From Paraburkholderia sp. BCC1885 (GTDB lineage Bacteria > Pseudomonadota > Gammaproteobacteria > Burkholderiales > Burkholderiaceae), in the NCBI RefSeq assembly GCF_900996235.1, contig NZ_CAAJGM010000208.1, positions 496,001 through 560,000 on the forward strand: 64,000 nt of DNA, in the 5' to 3' direction. Of the stretch, positions 25,796 through 36,980 are shown one piece after another (within the stretch, counting starts at the first letter, position 1; every line of letters starts with the position of its first letter). The position numbers and the translations under genes were made by a program. The notes under the pieces were generated by a model, which did not search any database, was not told the origin of the DNA, and saw only the letters and a program-made list of their open reading frames with translations.

Positions 25796-28143
25796 TCGAC
25801 CGCCTGCAGTTTGGCGACAGCAAGCGCCAACCACTTCTCGCCGTGCCGCTTGAATTTGACCTGGGCCTTGGCGTCCGCGCCGCCGCCTTCCAGCGCGGTG
25901 ATGGTGCCTTCGCCGAACTTGGTGTGGAACACCTGCTGGCCGACCCGGAAGCCGCTTTCGGCCGCGCGCTGTTCGTTGGCGAAAGCCGGCAGCGGCGCCG
26001 AGGTGGTCGACGCGGGCCCCGTGTAACCGGGACGCGCGAACCAGTCGCGGCCATAGCCGGCGTTATCCGACCGGCCGCCCCAGCGCGATCCCGCTTCGAC
26101 CTTGGGCGTGAGCCACTTGAGCGTCTCCTGCGGCAGTTCGTCGAAGAAGCGCGAACGGATGTTGTAGCGCGTCTGGCCGTGCAGCATCCGGCTTTGCGCG
26201 AACGACAGATACAGCCGCTCCTTGGCGCGCGTGATCGCCACATACATCAGGCGGCGCTCTTCTTCGAGACCGTCGGTTTCCATTGCGCTGTTCTCGTGCG
26301 GGAACAGGCCCTCTTCGAGACCGGTGATGAACACGGCAGTGAACTCGAGCCCCTTCGCCGCGTGGACCGTCATCAATTGCACGGCTTCCTGGCCGGCCTG
26401 CGCCTGGTTGTCGCCGGCTTCGAGCGAGGCGTGCGAGAGGAAGCCGGCGAGCGGCGTCATCGTGTCCGGGTTTTGCGCGGGGTCGGTGAGGTTCGGCGCG
26501 TCGAGGACCACGGTGTTCGGGTCATCCGTTTGCGTCACCAGCTCCGGTGCGGAAGTCGCGCCCGGACGCAGCGGAATGGAGCGCGCCGGCGTATCGAGCC
26601 CATAGCCTTCCTCGCTGACGAACGCCGCCGCCGCGTTGACCAGTTCCTGCAAGTTTTCGAGGCGGTCCTGGCCTTCGCGCTCGGTCTGATAAAACTCCGA
26701 CAGACCACTCGCCCGCACGACATATTCGACCGTCTCGGGCAGACTCATCTGCTGCGTTTCCGCGCGCATCTTGCCGACCAGATTGGCGAAGCTGGCGAGA
26801 CTCGACCCCGCTTTGCCCGCCACATACGGAATCGCCGCGGCCATCGAGCAGTTGTAGAGCCGCGCCGCATCCGCGAGCTGCTCGATCGAGCGCGCACCGA
26901 TGCCGCGAGTCGGAAAATTGACGACGCGCGAAAAGGCGGTGTCGTCATTCGGGTTGTCGATCAGGCGCAGATAGGCAAGTGCGTGCTTGATTTCCTGGCG
27001 CTCGAAAAAGCGCAGACCTCCATACACGCGATAGGCGATACCGGCGTTCACCAGCGTGTGTTCGATGGTGCGCGACTGCGCGTTGCTCCGGTACAGCACG
27101 GCGACTTCGCTGCGCGAGGTGCCGGTGTTGATGAGCGCCTTGATTTCCTCGACGATCCAGCCGGCTTCCTGGGTATCGGTGGCGGCTTCATAGACGCGCA
27201 CCGGCTCGCCGTGGCCCGCATCGGTACGCAGGTTCTTGCCCAGACGCCGCGAGTTATTGGCGATCAACTGATTGGCCGCATCGAGGATGTGGCCGTGCGA
27301 ACGATAGTTCTGCTCCAGCTTGATCAGATGGCGGACATTGAACTCCTGTTCGAAGTCGCGCATGTTGCCGACGTTCGCGCCACGAAAAGCGTAAATGGAC
27401 TGATCGTCGTCGCCGACCGCGAAGATCGAATTGGTTTGTCCGGCCAGCAGCTTGAGCCACGCGTACTGCAGCTTGTTGGTGTCCTGGAACTCGTCGACGA
27501 GGATGTGACGAAAGCGCGCCTGATAATGCGCCCGCAGCGGCGGATTGTGCGCGAGCAGTTCGAAGCAGCGCAGCAGCAACTCGGGGAAATCGACCACGCC
27601 TTCACGCTGGCACTGCTGGTCGTAGGCTTCGTAAAGTTCGACGAACTTGCGGTTGAAGTTATCGGTAGCGTCGACGTCTTTGGGACGCAGGCCCTGCTCT
27701 TTGGCGTTATTGATGAAGTACTGGAGATTTTTCGCCGGATATTTTTCGTCGTCGATGTTCAAGCCCTTCATCAGACGCTTGATCGCGGAGAGCTGGTCGG
27801 CGGTGTCGAGAATCTGGAAGGTGGCGGGCAAGGCGGCGTCACGGTGATGCGCGCGCAGCATGCGGTTGCACAGGCCGTGGAAGGTGCCGATCCACATGCC
27901 GCGCGTATCGATGGGCAGCAGCGCCTGCAGGCGCGCCATCATTTCGCGGGCGGCTTTATTGGTGAACGTTACCGCGAGGATCGTGGCGGGCGACGCCAGG
28001 CCTTGCTGGATGAGCCACGCGATGCGGGTAATGAGGACACGGGTTTTGCCGCTGCCCGCGCCGGCCAGAATCAGCGCCGGTTCATTTGGCAGCGTGACCG
28101 CTGCGTGTTGTTCGGGGTTCAGGTTATTGAGGAGTTCGGGCAT
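25792..28143 (-). CDS. uvrD: UvrD-family DNA helicase (helicase II)
   Basis: A 783-residue superfamily 1A, 3'-5' helicase. Motifs seen are Q motif LNPEQHAAV, Walker A GAGSGKT (residues 28-34), motif Ia TFTNKAAREM, Walker B VDEFQDTN, motif III GDDDQSIYAFRGA, motif IV LEQNYRSHG, motif V VHAAKGLEF and motif VI VAITRAKERL. A C-terminal Tudor-like segment (GQQVFHTKFGEGTITALEGG) fits the RNA-polymerase-binding domain of UvrD/PcrA. It serves nucleotide-excision and mismatch repair and transcription-coupled repair. It is the first gene of a two-gene unit with mtnN; a perfect TATAAT lies upstream. Confidence 0.97.
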   Translation of the reverse strand: MPELLNNLNPEQHAAVTLPNEPALILAGAGSGKTRVLITRIAWLIQQGLASPATILAVTFTNKAAREMMARLQALLPIDTRGMWIGTFHGLCNRMLRAHHRDAALPATFQILDTADQLSAIKRLMKGLNIDDEKYPAKNLQYFINNAKEQGLRPKDVDATDNFNRKFVELYEAYDQQCQREGVVDFPELLLRCFELLAHNPPLRAHYQARFRHILVDEFQDTNKLQYAWLKLLAGQTNSIFAVGDDDQSIYAFRGANVGNMRDFEQEFNVRHLIKLEQNYRSHGHILDAANQLIANNSRRLGKNLRTDAGHGEPVRVYEAATDTQEAGWIVEEIKALINTGTSRSEVAVLYRSNAQSRTIEHTLVNAGIAYRVYGGLRFFERQEIKHALAYLRLIDNPNDDTAFSRVVNFPTRGIGARSIEQLADAARLYNCSMAAAIPYVAGKAGSSLASFANLVGKMRAETQQMSLPETVEYVVRASGLSEFYQTEREGQDRLENLQELVNAAAAFVSEEGYGLDTPARSIPLRPGATSAPELVTQTDDPNTVVLDAPNLTDPAQNPDTMTPLAGFLSHASLEAGDNQAQAGQEAVQLMTVHAAKGLEFTAVFITGLEEGLFPHENSAMETDGLEEERRLMYVAITRAKERLYLSFAQSRMLHGQTRYNIRSRFFDELPQETLKWLTPKVEAGSRWGGRSDNAGYGRDWFARPGYTGPASTTSAPLPAFANEQRAAESGFRVGQQVFHTKFGEGTITALEGGGADAKAQVKFKRHGEKWLALAVAKLQAVE

Positions 28144-28176
28144 TTTCCAGGGGGGTCGGCGGCGGTTCGTTCGTCA

Positions 28177-28182
28177 TTATAA
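28177..28182 (-). promoter_or_regulatory. -10 element of uvrD
   Basis: The minus strand reads TATAAT 33 bases upstream of the uvrD ATG, just outside repeat locus B. The -35 hexamer is not obvious. Confidence 0.55.
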
Positions 28183-28225
28183 GGTTTGGGGGTGGGTTTG
28201 GTTTTTGCCCTCGGGTGGGGGTTGT

Positions 28226-28830
28226 GCCTGCGGCGCCTTGGTTTGGGTTGGTTGCCCTGCGGCGTTGGCCTTTCCTTGCGTTCTTATTGGTTTGCTGGCG
28301 TTGCCCCTGTGCGGGGCGGCACTTACTTTCTTTGCCGCCGCAAAGAAAGTAAGCAAAGAAAGCGGGCTGCAACCGCCAGCCTGTAGGTGTCCACCACTTA
28401 CGCAGCCCCAGAGTGGTCCGCGCACGAAATGACCTCTCGCACCGCCGCTGACTTTGACAAAGGGCTCATTCATCCCACTCCGCACTGCGTGCGTCGCGGT
28501 CGGGTCTGCTCAGGAAAGCCGCCCGTGGGTCCCGCGGCCGCCGAACCGGGTGTTATGCCCAGCGGCGGCGCGCAGCGCGACGCCGGAACGGATGACGGCC
28601 TTGTCACTACCGCGTGTGGCGCGAGGACAGATTTCGTGCGCGAACCACTCCGGTTTGATGCCAGCGGTGGACACCTACAGGCTGGCGGTTGCAGCCCGCT
28701 TTCTTTGCTTACTTTCTTTGCGGCGGCAAAGAAAGTAAGTGCCGCCCCGCACAGGGGCAACGCCAGCAAACCAATAAGAACGCAAGGAAAGGCCAAAACA
28801 GCCAGAACAACCACCAAAGCGCCGCAGGCA
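28226..28830. repeat. Palindromic intergenic repeat, locus B
   Basis: The arms 28226-28395 and 28666-28830 are inverted copies. The match resumes inward at 28411-28440 versus 28621-28650, so most of the element is one large imperfect palindrome. Perfect 14-bp-stem hairpins lie at 28322-28353 and 28708-28739, identical in stem to those of locus A. It separates the divergent uvrD and valS genes, with a TATAAT just outside each end. Short overlapping frames on both strands (FAAAKKVS type) lack ribosome binding sites and are not called as genes. Confidence 0.9.
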
Positions 28831-28853
28831 AACCTCCCCCCAGGCGCACCGCT

Positions 28854-28859
28854 TATAAT
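28854..28859 (+). promoter_or_regulatory. -10 element of valS
   Basis: A perfect TATAAT lies 36 bases upstream of the valS ATG and 24 bases outside the end of repeat locus B. No clear -35 is visible. Confidence 0.55.
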
Positions 28860-28894
28860 CGACAATTCCACAGAATCAGCGCAGACCACGAACA

Positions 28895-31774
<2,880 letters not shown>

Positions 31775-31834
31775 TTGACGCTCCATGCCTGTGCTCGCGC
31801 AGGCGTAGCCACCAGAGGATTCAGGGGTAATTAC

Positions 31835-32716
31835 ATGCTAAAAGTTACAAAAGCGGTATTTCCGGTAGCAGGTCTTGGCACCCGGTTCCTCCCCGCCACC
31901 AAGGCGAGCCCGAAGGAAATGCTGCCCATCGTCGACAAGCCACTGATCCAGTACGCGGTCGAAGAAGCCATGGCCGCCGGCATCACCGAGATGATTTTCG
32001 TCACGGGGCGCAGCAAGCGCGCCATCGAAGACCACTTCGACAAGTCGTATGAGATCGAAGCCGAACTCGAAGCGCGCGGCAAAGACAAGCTGCTGGAACT
32101 CGTGCGCAGCATCAAGCCGAGCCATGTCGACTGCTTCTACGTGCGCCAGCCGGAAGCGCTCGGCCTCGGCCACGCAGTGATGTGCGCCGAAAAGCTGGTG
32201 GGCGACAATCCGTTCGCCGTGATCCTCGCGGACGACTTGCTGTACGGCAAGCCGCCCGTGATGGCGCAGATGATCGAGGTGTTCGACCACTATCACAGCT
32301 CGGTGATCGGCGTGGAAGAAATCCCCCATTCGGAAACGAAGTCATACGGCATCGTCGACGGCAAGGAATGGGAGGATTCGATCATCAAGATGTCGGGCAT
32401 CGTCGAAAAGCCGGCGCCGGAAGTCGCGCCGTCGAACCTCGGCGTGGTGGGCCGCTACGTGCTCAAACCGCGGATTTTCGAACATCTGCGCGCCCTGAAG
32501 CCGGGCGCCGGCGGCGAACTGCAATTGACGGACGCGATCCAGTCGCTGCTCGCCGACGAACAGGTTCTCGCCTACAAGTATCACGGCACGCGTTTCGACT
32601 GCGGCAGCAAGCTCGGCTATCTGAAGGCAACAGTGGAATTTGCGCTGCGCCATCCGGAAGTCGCAGCGGATTTCGAAGAGTATCTGCGCACGCGCTCGCC
32701 GGTGCTGGAAGGCTGA
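31835..32716 (+). CDS. galU: UTP--glucose-1-phosphate uridylyltransferase
   Basis: A 293-residue nucleotidyltransferase that makes UDP-glucose from UTP and glucose-1-phosphate for LPS, exopolysaccharide and trehalose/galactose metabolism. The signature loop AGLGTRFLPATKASPKEM is at residues 12-29. LADDLLYG, GIVEKPAPEVAPSNL and YHGTRFDCGSKLGYL are also typical. The start at 31835 follows AGGGGTAATT. A small GC hairpin (31787-31804) without a T run lies between valS and galU, so some co-transcription is possible. Confidence 0.97.
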   Translation: MLKVTKAVFPVAGLGTRFLPATKASPKEMLPIVDKPLIQYAVEEAMAAGITEMIFVTGRSKRAIEDHFDKSYEIEAELEARGKDKLLELVRSIKPSHVDCFYVRQPEALGLGHAVMCAEKLVGDNPFAVILADDLLYGKPPVMAQMIEVFDHYHSSVIGVEEIPHSETKSYGIVDGKEWEDSIIKMSGIVEKPAPEVAPSNLGVVGRYVLKPRIFEHLRALKPGAGGELQLTDAIQSLLADEQVLAYKYHGTRFDCGSKLGYLKATVEFALRHPEVAADFEEYLRTRSPVLEG

Positions 32717-32788
32717 GTGTTTGCTTGAAGGTGTGAACGGTCAGCCAGGCGCCGCGGAGGTACGAGCGGCGCGTAGCGGGAACCGGCG

Positions 32789-32831
32789 AAGGCGCTGTCG
32801 CCCAGCATAGCGGGCCACGGCGCCTTTTGTT
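32789..32831 (+). terminator. Terminator after galU
   Basis: An AAGGCGC...GCGCCTT stem with a 24-base loop that can fold further is followed by TTGTTTT. It lies 70 bases after the galU stop and immediately before the hexamer tract. Confidence 0.55.
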
Positions 32832-32855
32832 TTAGCCGTTGGGTTTGGGCTTGGA

Positions 32856-32975
32856 TTTGCGTTTGCGTTTGCGTTTGCGTTTGCGTTTGCGTTTGCGTTT
32901 GCGTTTGCGTTTGCGTTTGCGTTTGCGTTTGCGTTTGCGTTTGCGTTTGCGTTTGCGTTTGCGTTTGCGTTTGCG
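32856..32975. repeat. (TTTGCG)20 perfect hexanucleotide tandem repeat
   Basis: Exactly 120 bases hold twenty uninterrupted copies of TTTGCG. It lies in the 389-bp spacer between galU and the hybrid kinase gene, 130 bases upstream of the kinase start. Translated, it gives only dipeptide repeats (Leu-Arg on the plus strand, Ala-Asn on the minus), so it is not regarded as coding. The rest of the spacer (32976-33105) contains an AT-richer stretch AAAATAGTATATTGAG at about 33029 that could serve as a promoter. Confidence 0.97.
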
Positions 32976-33105
32976 CTGCGCAACCGCAAACCAGGCGGGC
33001 GGCATACGTTACCCGCCGCCTACCCGCGCCAAAATAGTATATTGAGCGACAGCCTCAGCCGCCGTACCCGCTTCATCATCAAAGACGGATAAATCGGAGC
33101 CCCCT

Positions 33106-35454
33106 ATGCCGAACGAACGGCACTCAAGCAATACGATCCTGCATTGGACCGACGAATGGGTTGCCTCTGTCTCCGACTATTCGATTTTCGCTATTTCTCC
33201 CGACGGCCGGATTCTCACCTGGAACGCAGGCGCGGCGGCGATCCACGGCTATCAGCCCGACGAAATCGTCGGCCGTCCGCTCGATGTCCTGTATACGGAA
33301 GAAGACCGCAAAGATAACGTGGCGGCGAATGGCCTCGAAATCGCCCGGCGCACCGGCCGTCACGACACGGAAGGCTGGCGGCTTCACAAAGACGGCACGC
33401 AGTTCTGGGCCAGCGTGGTTATCAACAGCCTGCATGATGCGGACGGGCAACTGACCGGTTTCGTGAAAATCGTCCGCGACATGACGGATAAAAAAGCCGC
33501 CCACGAGGCCGTGCTCGAAAGCGAGCGGCGCTTTCGCATGCTGGTCCACGGCGTCACCGATTACGCGATCTTCATGCTCTCGCCGCAAGGCATGGTCACC
33601 AACTGGAACTCCGGCGCCCGGCGCATCAAGGGCTATACGGCGGAAGAGATCATCGGTTCGCACTTTTCGCGCTTTTATCTGCCCGAGGACGCCGCGACCG
33701 GACTGCCGCAGCGCGGCCTCGACGCCGCCGCGAAAGACGGCCGCTTCGAAGCGGAAGGATGGCGCGTCCGCAAGGACGGCACGCGCTTCTGGGCGCACGT
33801 CGTGATCGACGCGATTCGCGAGGACGACGGCACGCTGGCCGGCTTCGCCAAGATCACCCGCGACATCACCGAGCGGATGGAATCGAACCGCCTGCTCGAA
33901 GATGCCCGCAAGGCGCTGTTCCAGTCGCAAAAGATGGAGGCCATCGGCAAGTTGACGGGCGGCGTGGCGCACGACTTCAACAACGTCCTGCAAGTCCTGC
34001 GCGGCAACCTCGAACTGCTGGAGCGGCGCCATGCCAGCGACAGCTGGACTCGCGAACGGCTCGACAAGGCCATCGACGCCGTCGAACGCGGCGCCAAACT
34101 CGCCTCGCAACTGCTCGCCTTCGGCCGTCAGCAGCCCTTGCAGCCGGTGGTGATCAATCTCGCTGCGGCGATCCGCGGCATGGACGACCTCCTGCGGCGG
34201 GCGCTGGGCGAGACGATCGAGGTGGAGACCGTGGTCTCGGGCGGTCTGTGGAACACCTTCGTGGACATCCATCAGCTCGAAAACGTGATCCTCAATCTGG
34301 CGATCAACGCCCGCGACGCGATGGCGGACGGCGGCAAGCTGACCATGGAACTCGCCAACGCGATGCTCGACGACCAATACGTCGCCGGCCTGCCCGAGGT
34401 GCCCGCCGGCCAGTACGTCCTGCTGGCCGTCACCGACACCGGCACGGGCATGCCGCCCGACGTGGTCGAACGGGCATTCGAGCCGTTCTTCACGACCAAA
34501 CCGGAAGGCCAGGGCACTGGCCTCGGCCTCGCCACCGCCTACGGCTTCGTCAAGCAAAGCGGTGGCCACGCGCGCATCTACAGCGAGCTGGGACACGGCA
34601 CGACCGTCAGGATCTACCTGCCGCGCTCGACCGAAACCGCCGTCGAACCGCCGCCGCGAACGAGCGTGAAGCTGCGCGGCGGCACGGAGACGATTCTCGT
34701 GGTGGAAGACGACCCGAAGGTGCAGTCGACGGTGGTCGACACCTTATCGGGCCTCGGCTACAGCGTGTTGAAGGCGGACGGCACCGAGCAGGCGCTGATG
34801 GTGATTCGCAGCGGCGTCCATATCGATCTGCTGTTTACCGACGTCGTCATGCCCGGCTTGCCGCGCAGTCCCGAAATGGCCGCCCAGGCGGTGCAGCTTC
34901 TGCCCCGTCTGAAAGTGCTGTTCACGTCCGGCTACACGCAAAACGCGATCGTGCACGGCGGGCGGCTGGACCCCGGCGTCGAATTGCTGAGCAAGCCCTA
35001 TAGCCGCGAACAGCTCGCCTCGAAGATTCGCCAGATGCTACGCACGCCCGGCACGCCCATCCCCCTTACGGACACGCTGCAGCCGCCAGCAAGCGCGCCC
35101 GCGACGAGACTGCGTGTGCTGCTGGTGGACGACGATCTGGCCTTGCTGGAAGCCACGAGCGAACTGATCAGGATGCTTGGCCACGAGCCGGCACAAACCG
35201 GTTCACCGGACGACGCGCTACGCCAGCTTGGCGAGCAGGCTTTCGATGTCTTGCTCGCGGATCTCAGTCTTCCCGGCAAATCCGGTATCGAACTCGCGGA
35301 AAAAGCGGTGCAATTGCGGCCGGCATTGCGCGTGATCTTCGCTTCGGGGCACGAGATGACCGATGTGCCTGACCTGACGTTCCGCTGGAAGGCGTTGCGC
35401 AAGCCCTATACGCTGGACGAACTGAGCAAGGTGCTCAACAGTTCGCGGCCCTGA
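33106..35454 (+). CDS. PAS-PAS hybrid sensor histidine kinase with two receiver domains
   Basis: A 782-residue soluble hybrid kinase with no transmembrane helix. Domain order: PAS1 (about residues 15-130; SDYSIFAISPDGRILTWNAG), PAS2 (about 140-265), HisKA with phospho-acceptor His289 in GGVAHDFNNVLQ, HATPase (about 390-510; N-box NLAINARDAM, G-box GQGTGLGLATAYG), REC1 (about 525-640, Asp579 in LLFTDVVMPG) and REC2 (about 665-780, Asp719 in VLLADLSLPG). Both receivers keep the conserved Lys-Pro (SKPYS, RKPYT). It is cytoplasmic, so it probably senses redox, gas or light through PAS cofactors; the cofactor cannot be read from sequence. No partner regulator is adjacent. Confidence 0.94.
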   Translation: MPNERHSSNTILHWTDEWVASVSDYSIFAISPDGRILTWNAGAAAIHGYQPDEIVGRPLDVLYTEEDRKDNVAANGLEIARRTGRHDTEGWRLHKDGTQFWASVVINSLHDADGQLTGFVKIVRDMTDKKAAHEAVLESERRFRMLVHGVTDYAIFMLSPQGMVTNWNSGARRIKGYTAEEIIGSHFSRFYLPEDAATGLPQRGLDAAAKDGRFEAEGWRVRKDGTRFWAHVVIDAIREDDGTLAGFAKITRDITERMESNRLLEDARKALFQSQKMEAIGKLTGGVAHDFNNVLQVLRGNLELLERRHASDSWTRERLDKAIDAVERGAKLASQLLAFGRQQPLQPVVINLAAAIRGMDDLLRRALGETIEVETVVSGGLWNTFVDIHQLENVILNLAINARDAMADGGKLTMELANAMLDDQYVAGLPEVPAGQYVLLAVTDTGTGMPPDVVERAFEPFFTTKPEGQGTGLGLATAYGFVKQSGGHARIYSELGHGTTVRIYLPRSTETAVEPPPRTSVKLRGGTETILVVEDDPKVQSTVVDTLSGLGYSVLKADGTEQALMVIRSGVHIDLLFTDVVMPGLPRSPEMAAQAVQLLPRLKVLFTSGYTQNAIVHGGRLDPGVELLSKPYSREQLASKIRQMLRTPGTPIPLTDTLQPPASAPATRLRVLLVDDDLALLEATSELIRMLGHEPAQTGSPDDALRQLGEQAFDVLLADLSLPGKSGIELAEKAVQLRPALRVIFASGHEMTDVPDLTFRWKALRKPYTLDELSKVLNSSRP

Positions 35455-35480
35455 TCGACAGGCGGGAGACGGCGTCGCGC

Positions 35481-35714
35481 TCAGCGGCGGCGCATCAGAA
35501 ACACGAACACTTTGTCGTGAGTCGAAACTTCGACGATCTCGTTGCCGGTCTGCTTGGCGAACGCGGCGAAATCGCGTTGCGAGCCGGGGTCGGTGGCGAG
35601 CACCTTGAGAATCTGGCCGCTTTCCATGTCGGCGAGCGCTTTTTTGGCGCGCAAAATGGGGAGCGGACAGTTCAGCCCGCGCGCATCGACTTCCTTGTGA
35701 ACCTGAGTTTGCAT
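35481..35714 (-). CDS. TusA/SirA-family sulfur carrier protein
   Basis: A 77-residue protein with the TusA fold and the conserved CPxP motif (CPLPILRAKKAL) whose cysteine, Cys16, carries persulfide sulfur. Members feed sulfur to tRNA thiolation, molybdenum cofactor or other pathways. The VDARGLNCPLP start and GQILKVLATDPGSQRDF middle are canonical. It is convergent with the hybrid kinase. No tusBCDE genes are nearby, so the acceptor is unknown. Confidence 0.93.
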   Translation of the reverse strand: MQTQVHKEVDARGLNCPLPILRAKKALADMESGQILKVLATDPGSQRDFAAFAKQTGNEIVEVSTHDKVFVFLMRRR

Positions 35715-35945
35715 CGACGATGACCTTCGGGATGAGGCGCCGCAACGGCGCCGGACAGAGGGTCAAATTCTACCGCAGCCGTCATCTCCACGCCGGTGCC
35801 GCGCGGGTATGACGGTTATCGCAGAAGCGCGTCGATCACGCGGTGTTTGCGGCGCGCGCTTGTCTCGTCTGCGCGGGCCCGTCAGGCCTACCAGGCCCGT
35901 TATCAGGCGCATAGCCTCGCTGGGCCGCCAGCCGGCAGCCCAGCC

Positions 35946-36980
35946 TTACAACGTCACCGCCTGGCCCGTTTGCAACGATTCCCGCAGCGCGCTGCCGATC
36001 CGCGTCGCTTCCAGCGCGTCGGCCAGCGTCGCGCCCGCGGACGCCCCGCCCTGCACCGCCACAACGAAGGCGCGCGCCTCGTACAAAAACGCGTCTTCGA
36101 AGCGATCGAAGAAGGTTGGCGTGCATTCGTTGCGAATCCCGCTGGCGTCCGCAATTTCGACCCGGTTCAGACGCGGATTGTGGCCAATCGTCAAAGCGCC
36201 CGCCGTGCCGATCACTTCGCTGCCCGTGTCGTTGCCGTGCGCCATGGTGCGCGAGGCATAGAACATCGCGAGGCGGCCGCCTTCGAACTCGCAGATCGCC
36301 ACGCCGTTGTCGACGTCGCCGAATTCGCGCAGTCCTTCGTGCAGCGCAATCGTGCCGCTGGCGAACACGCGTTTGGCGCGTGGCTTGCCGAGCAGCCAAC
36401 GGGCCACGTCGATGTCGTGCACCGTGCAGTCGAGAAAAATCCCGCCCGAGGTCGGCGCGAAGCGCACGAAGAAACCGTCGGGATCGTTCTTGTCGGTAGT
36501 CTGCGAGCGCACCATGAACGGCCGGCCAATCACCCCCGCGGCGATCTTGTCGAACGCGTCGCGGTAGCTCGGATCGAAGCGGCGCATGAAACCGATGGTC
36601 GCCTGCAGATGCGGCCGCTGCTGCGCCTCGGCCAGCACGCGCTCGCATTCCGCCAGATCGAGCGACAGCGGCTTCTCGCAGAACACATGCTTGCCTGCGC
36701 GCAAGGCATCGATAATCTGCTGCGCGTGCAACGCCGAAGGCGTGACGAGCCACACGGCGTCGACCTCGCGGTCTTCGAGCAAGGCGGCATAGTCCTCGTA
36801 GAGGCGCGGCGCGGGCAACGCCTCGCTCGCCCATGCCAGTTCCTCTGCAACCGGACTGCACGCCGCCACCAGCGCCGCGCCCGGCACCCGATAAGCCAGG
36901 TTCTCGGCGTGACGCTTGCCGAGCCGCCCGAGCCCGACCACGCCCACTCGCACCGGCTGACGATTCGACGTAGCGGCCAT
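35946..36980 (-). CDS. Gfo/Idh/MocA oxidoreductase, second inositol-type dehydrogenase
   Basis: A 344-residue NAD(P)-dependent dehydrogenase. The Rossmann start is VGVVGLGRLGKRHAENLA, the EKP motif carries the catalytic lysine, and SGGIFLDCTVHDIDVARWLL resembles the inositol-dehydrogenase catalytic helix. It shares this pattern with the IolG-like neighbour but is clearly diverged, so it may oxidise another inositol stereoisomer (scyllo- or chiro-inositol) or an inositol derivative. Its ATG overlaps the iolG stop (TGATG). It is last in the leftward iolR-iolG unit. The substrate is inferred from location. Confidence 0.88.
   Translation of the reverse strand: MAATSNRQPVRVGVVGLGRLGKRHAENLAYRVPGAALVAACSPVAEELAWASEALPAPRLYEDYAALLEDREVDAVWLVTPSALHAQQIIDALRAGKHVFCEKPLSLDLAECERVLAEAQQRPHLQATIGFMRRFDPSYRDAFDKIAAGVIGRPFMVRSQTTDKNDPDGFFVRFAPTSGGIFLDCTVHDIDVARWLLGKPRAKRVFASGTIALHEGLREFGDVDNGVAICEFEGGRLAMFYASRTMAHGNDTGSEVIGTAGALTIGHNPRLNRVEIADASGIRNECTPTFFDRFEDAFLYEARAFVVAVQGGASAGATLADALEATRIGSALRESLQTGQAVTL

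Noticed and set aside
25786..28182. 798-codon open frame on the plus strand
   Set aside because: It is antisense to uvrD, whose helicase motifs are complete. High GC content leaves long stop-free antisense frames; the translation is Arg/His-rich with no domain.
18873..28894. Possibility that loci A and B are insertion sequences
   Set aside because: The long inverted arms look like terminal repeats, but there is no transposase frame and I see no target-site duplication. They are listed as repeats; a non-autonomous element is not excluded.
32741..33045. ORFs of alternating Leu-Arg (plus) or Ala-Asn (minus) across the hexamer tract
   Set aside because: They merely translate the TTTGCG repeat; the flanking parts are not protein-like and lack ribosome binding sites.
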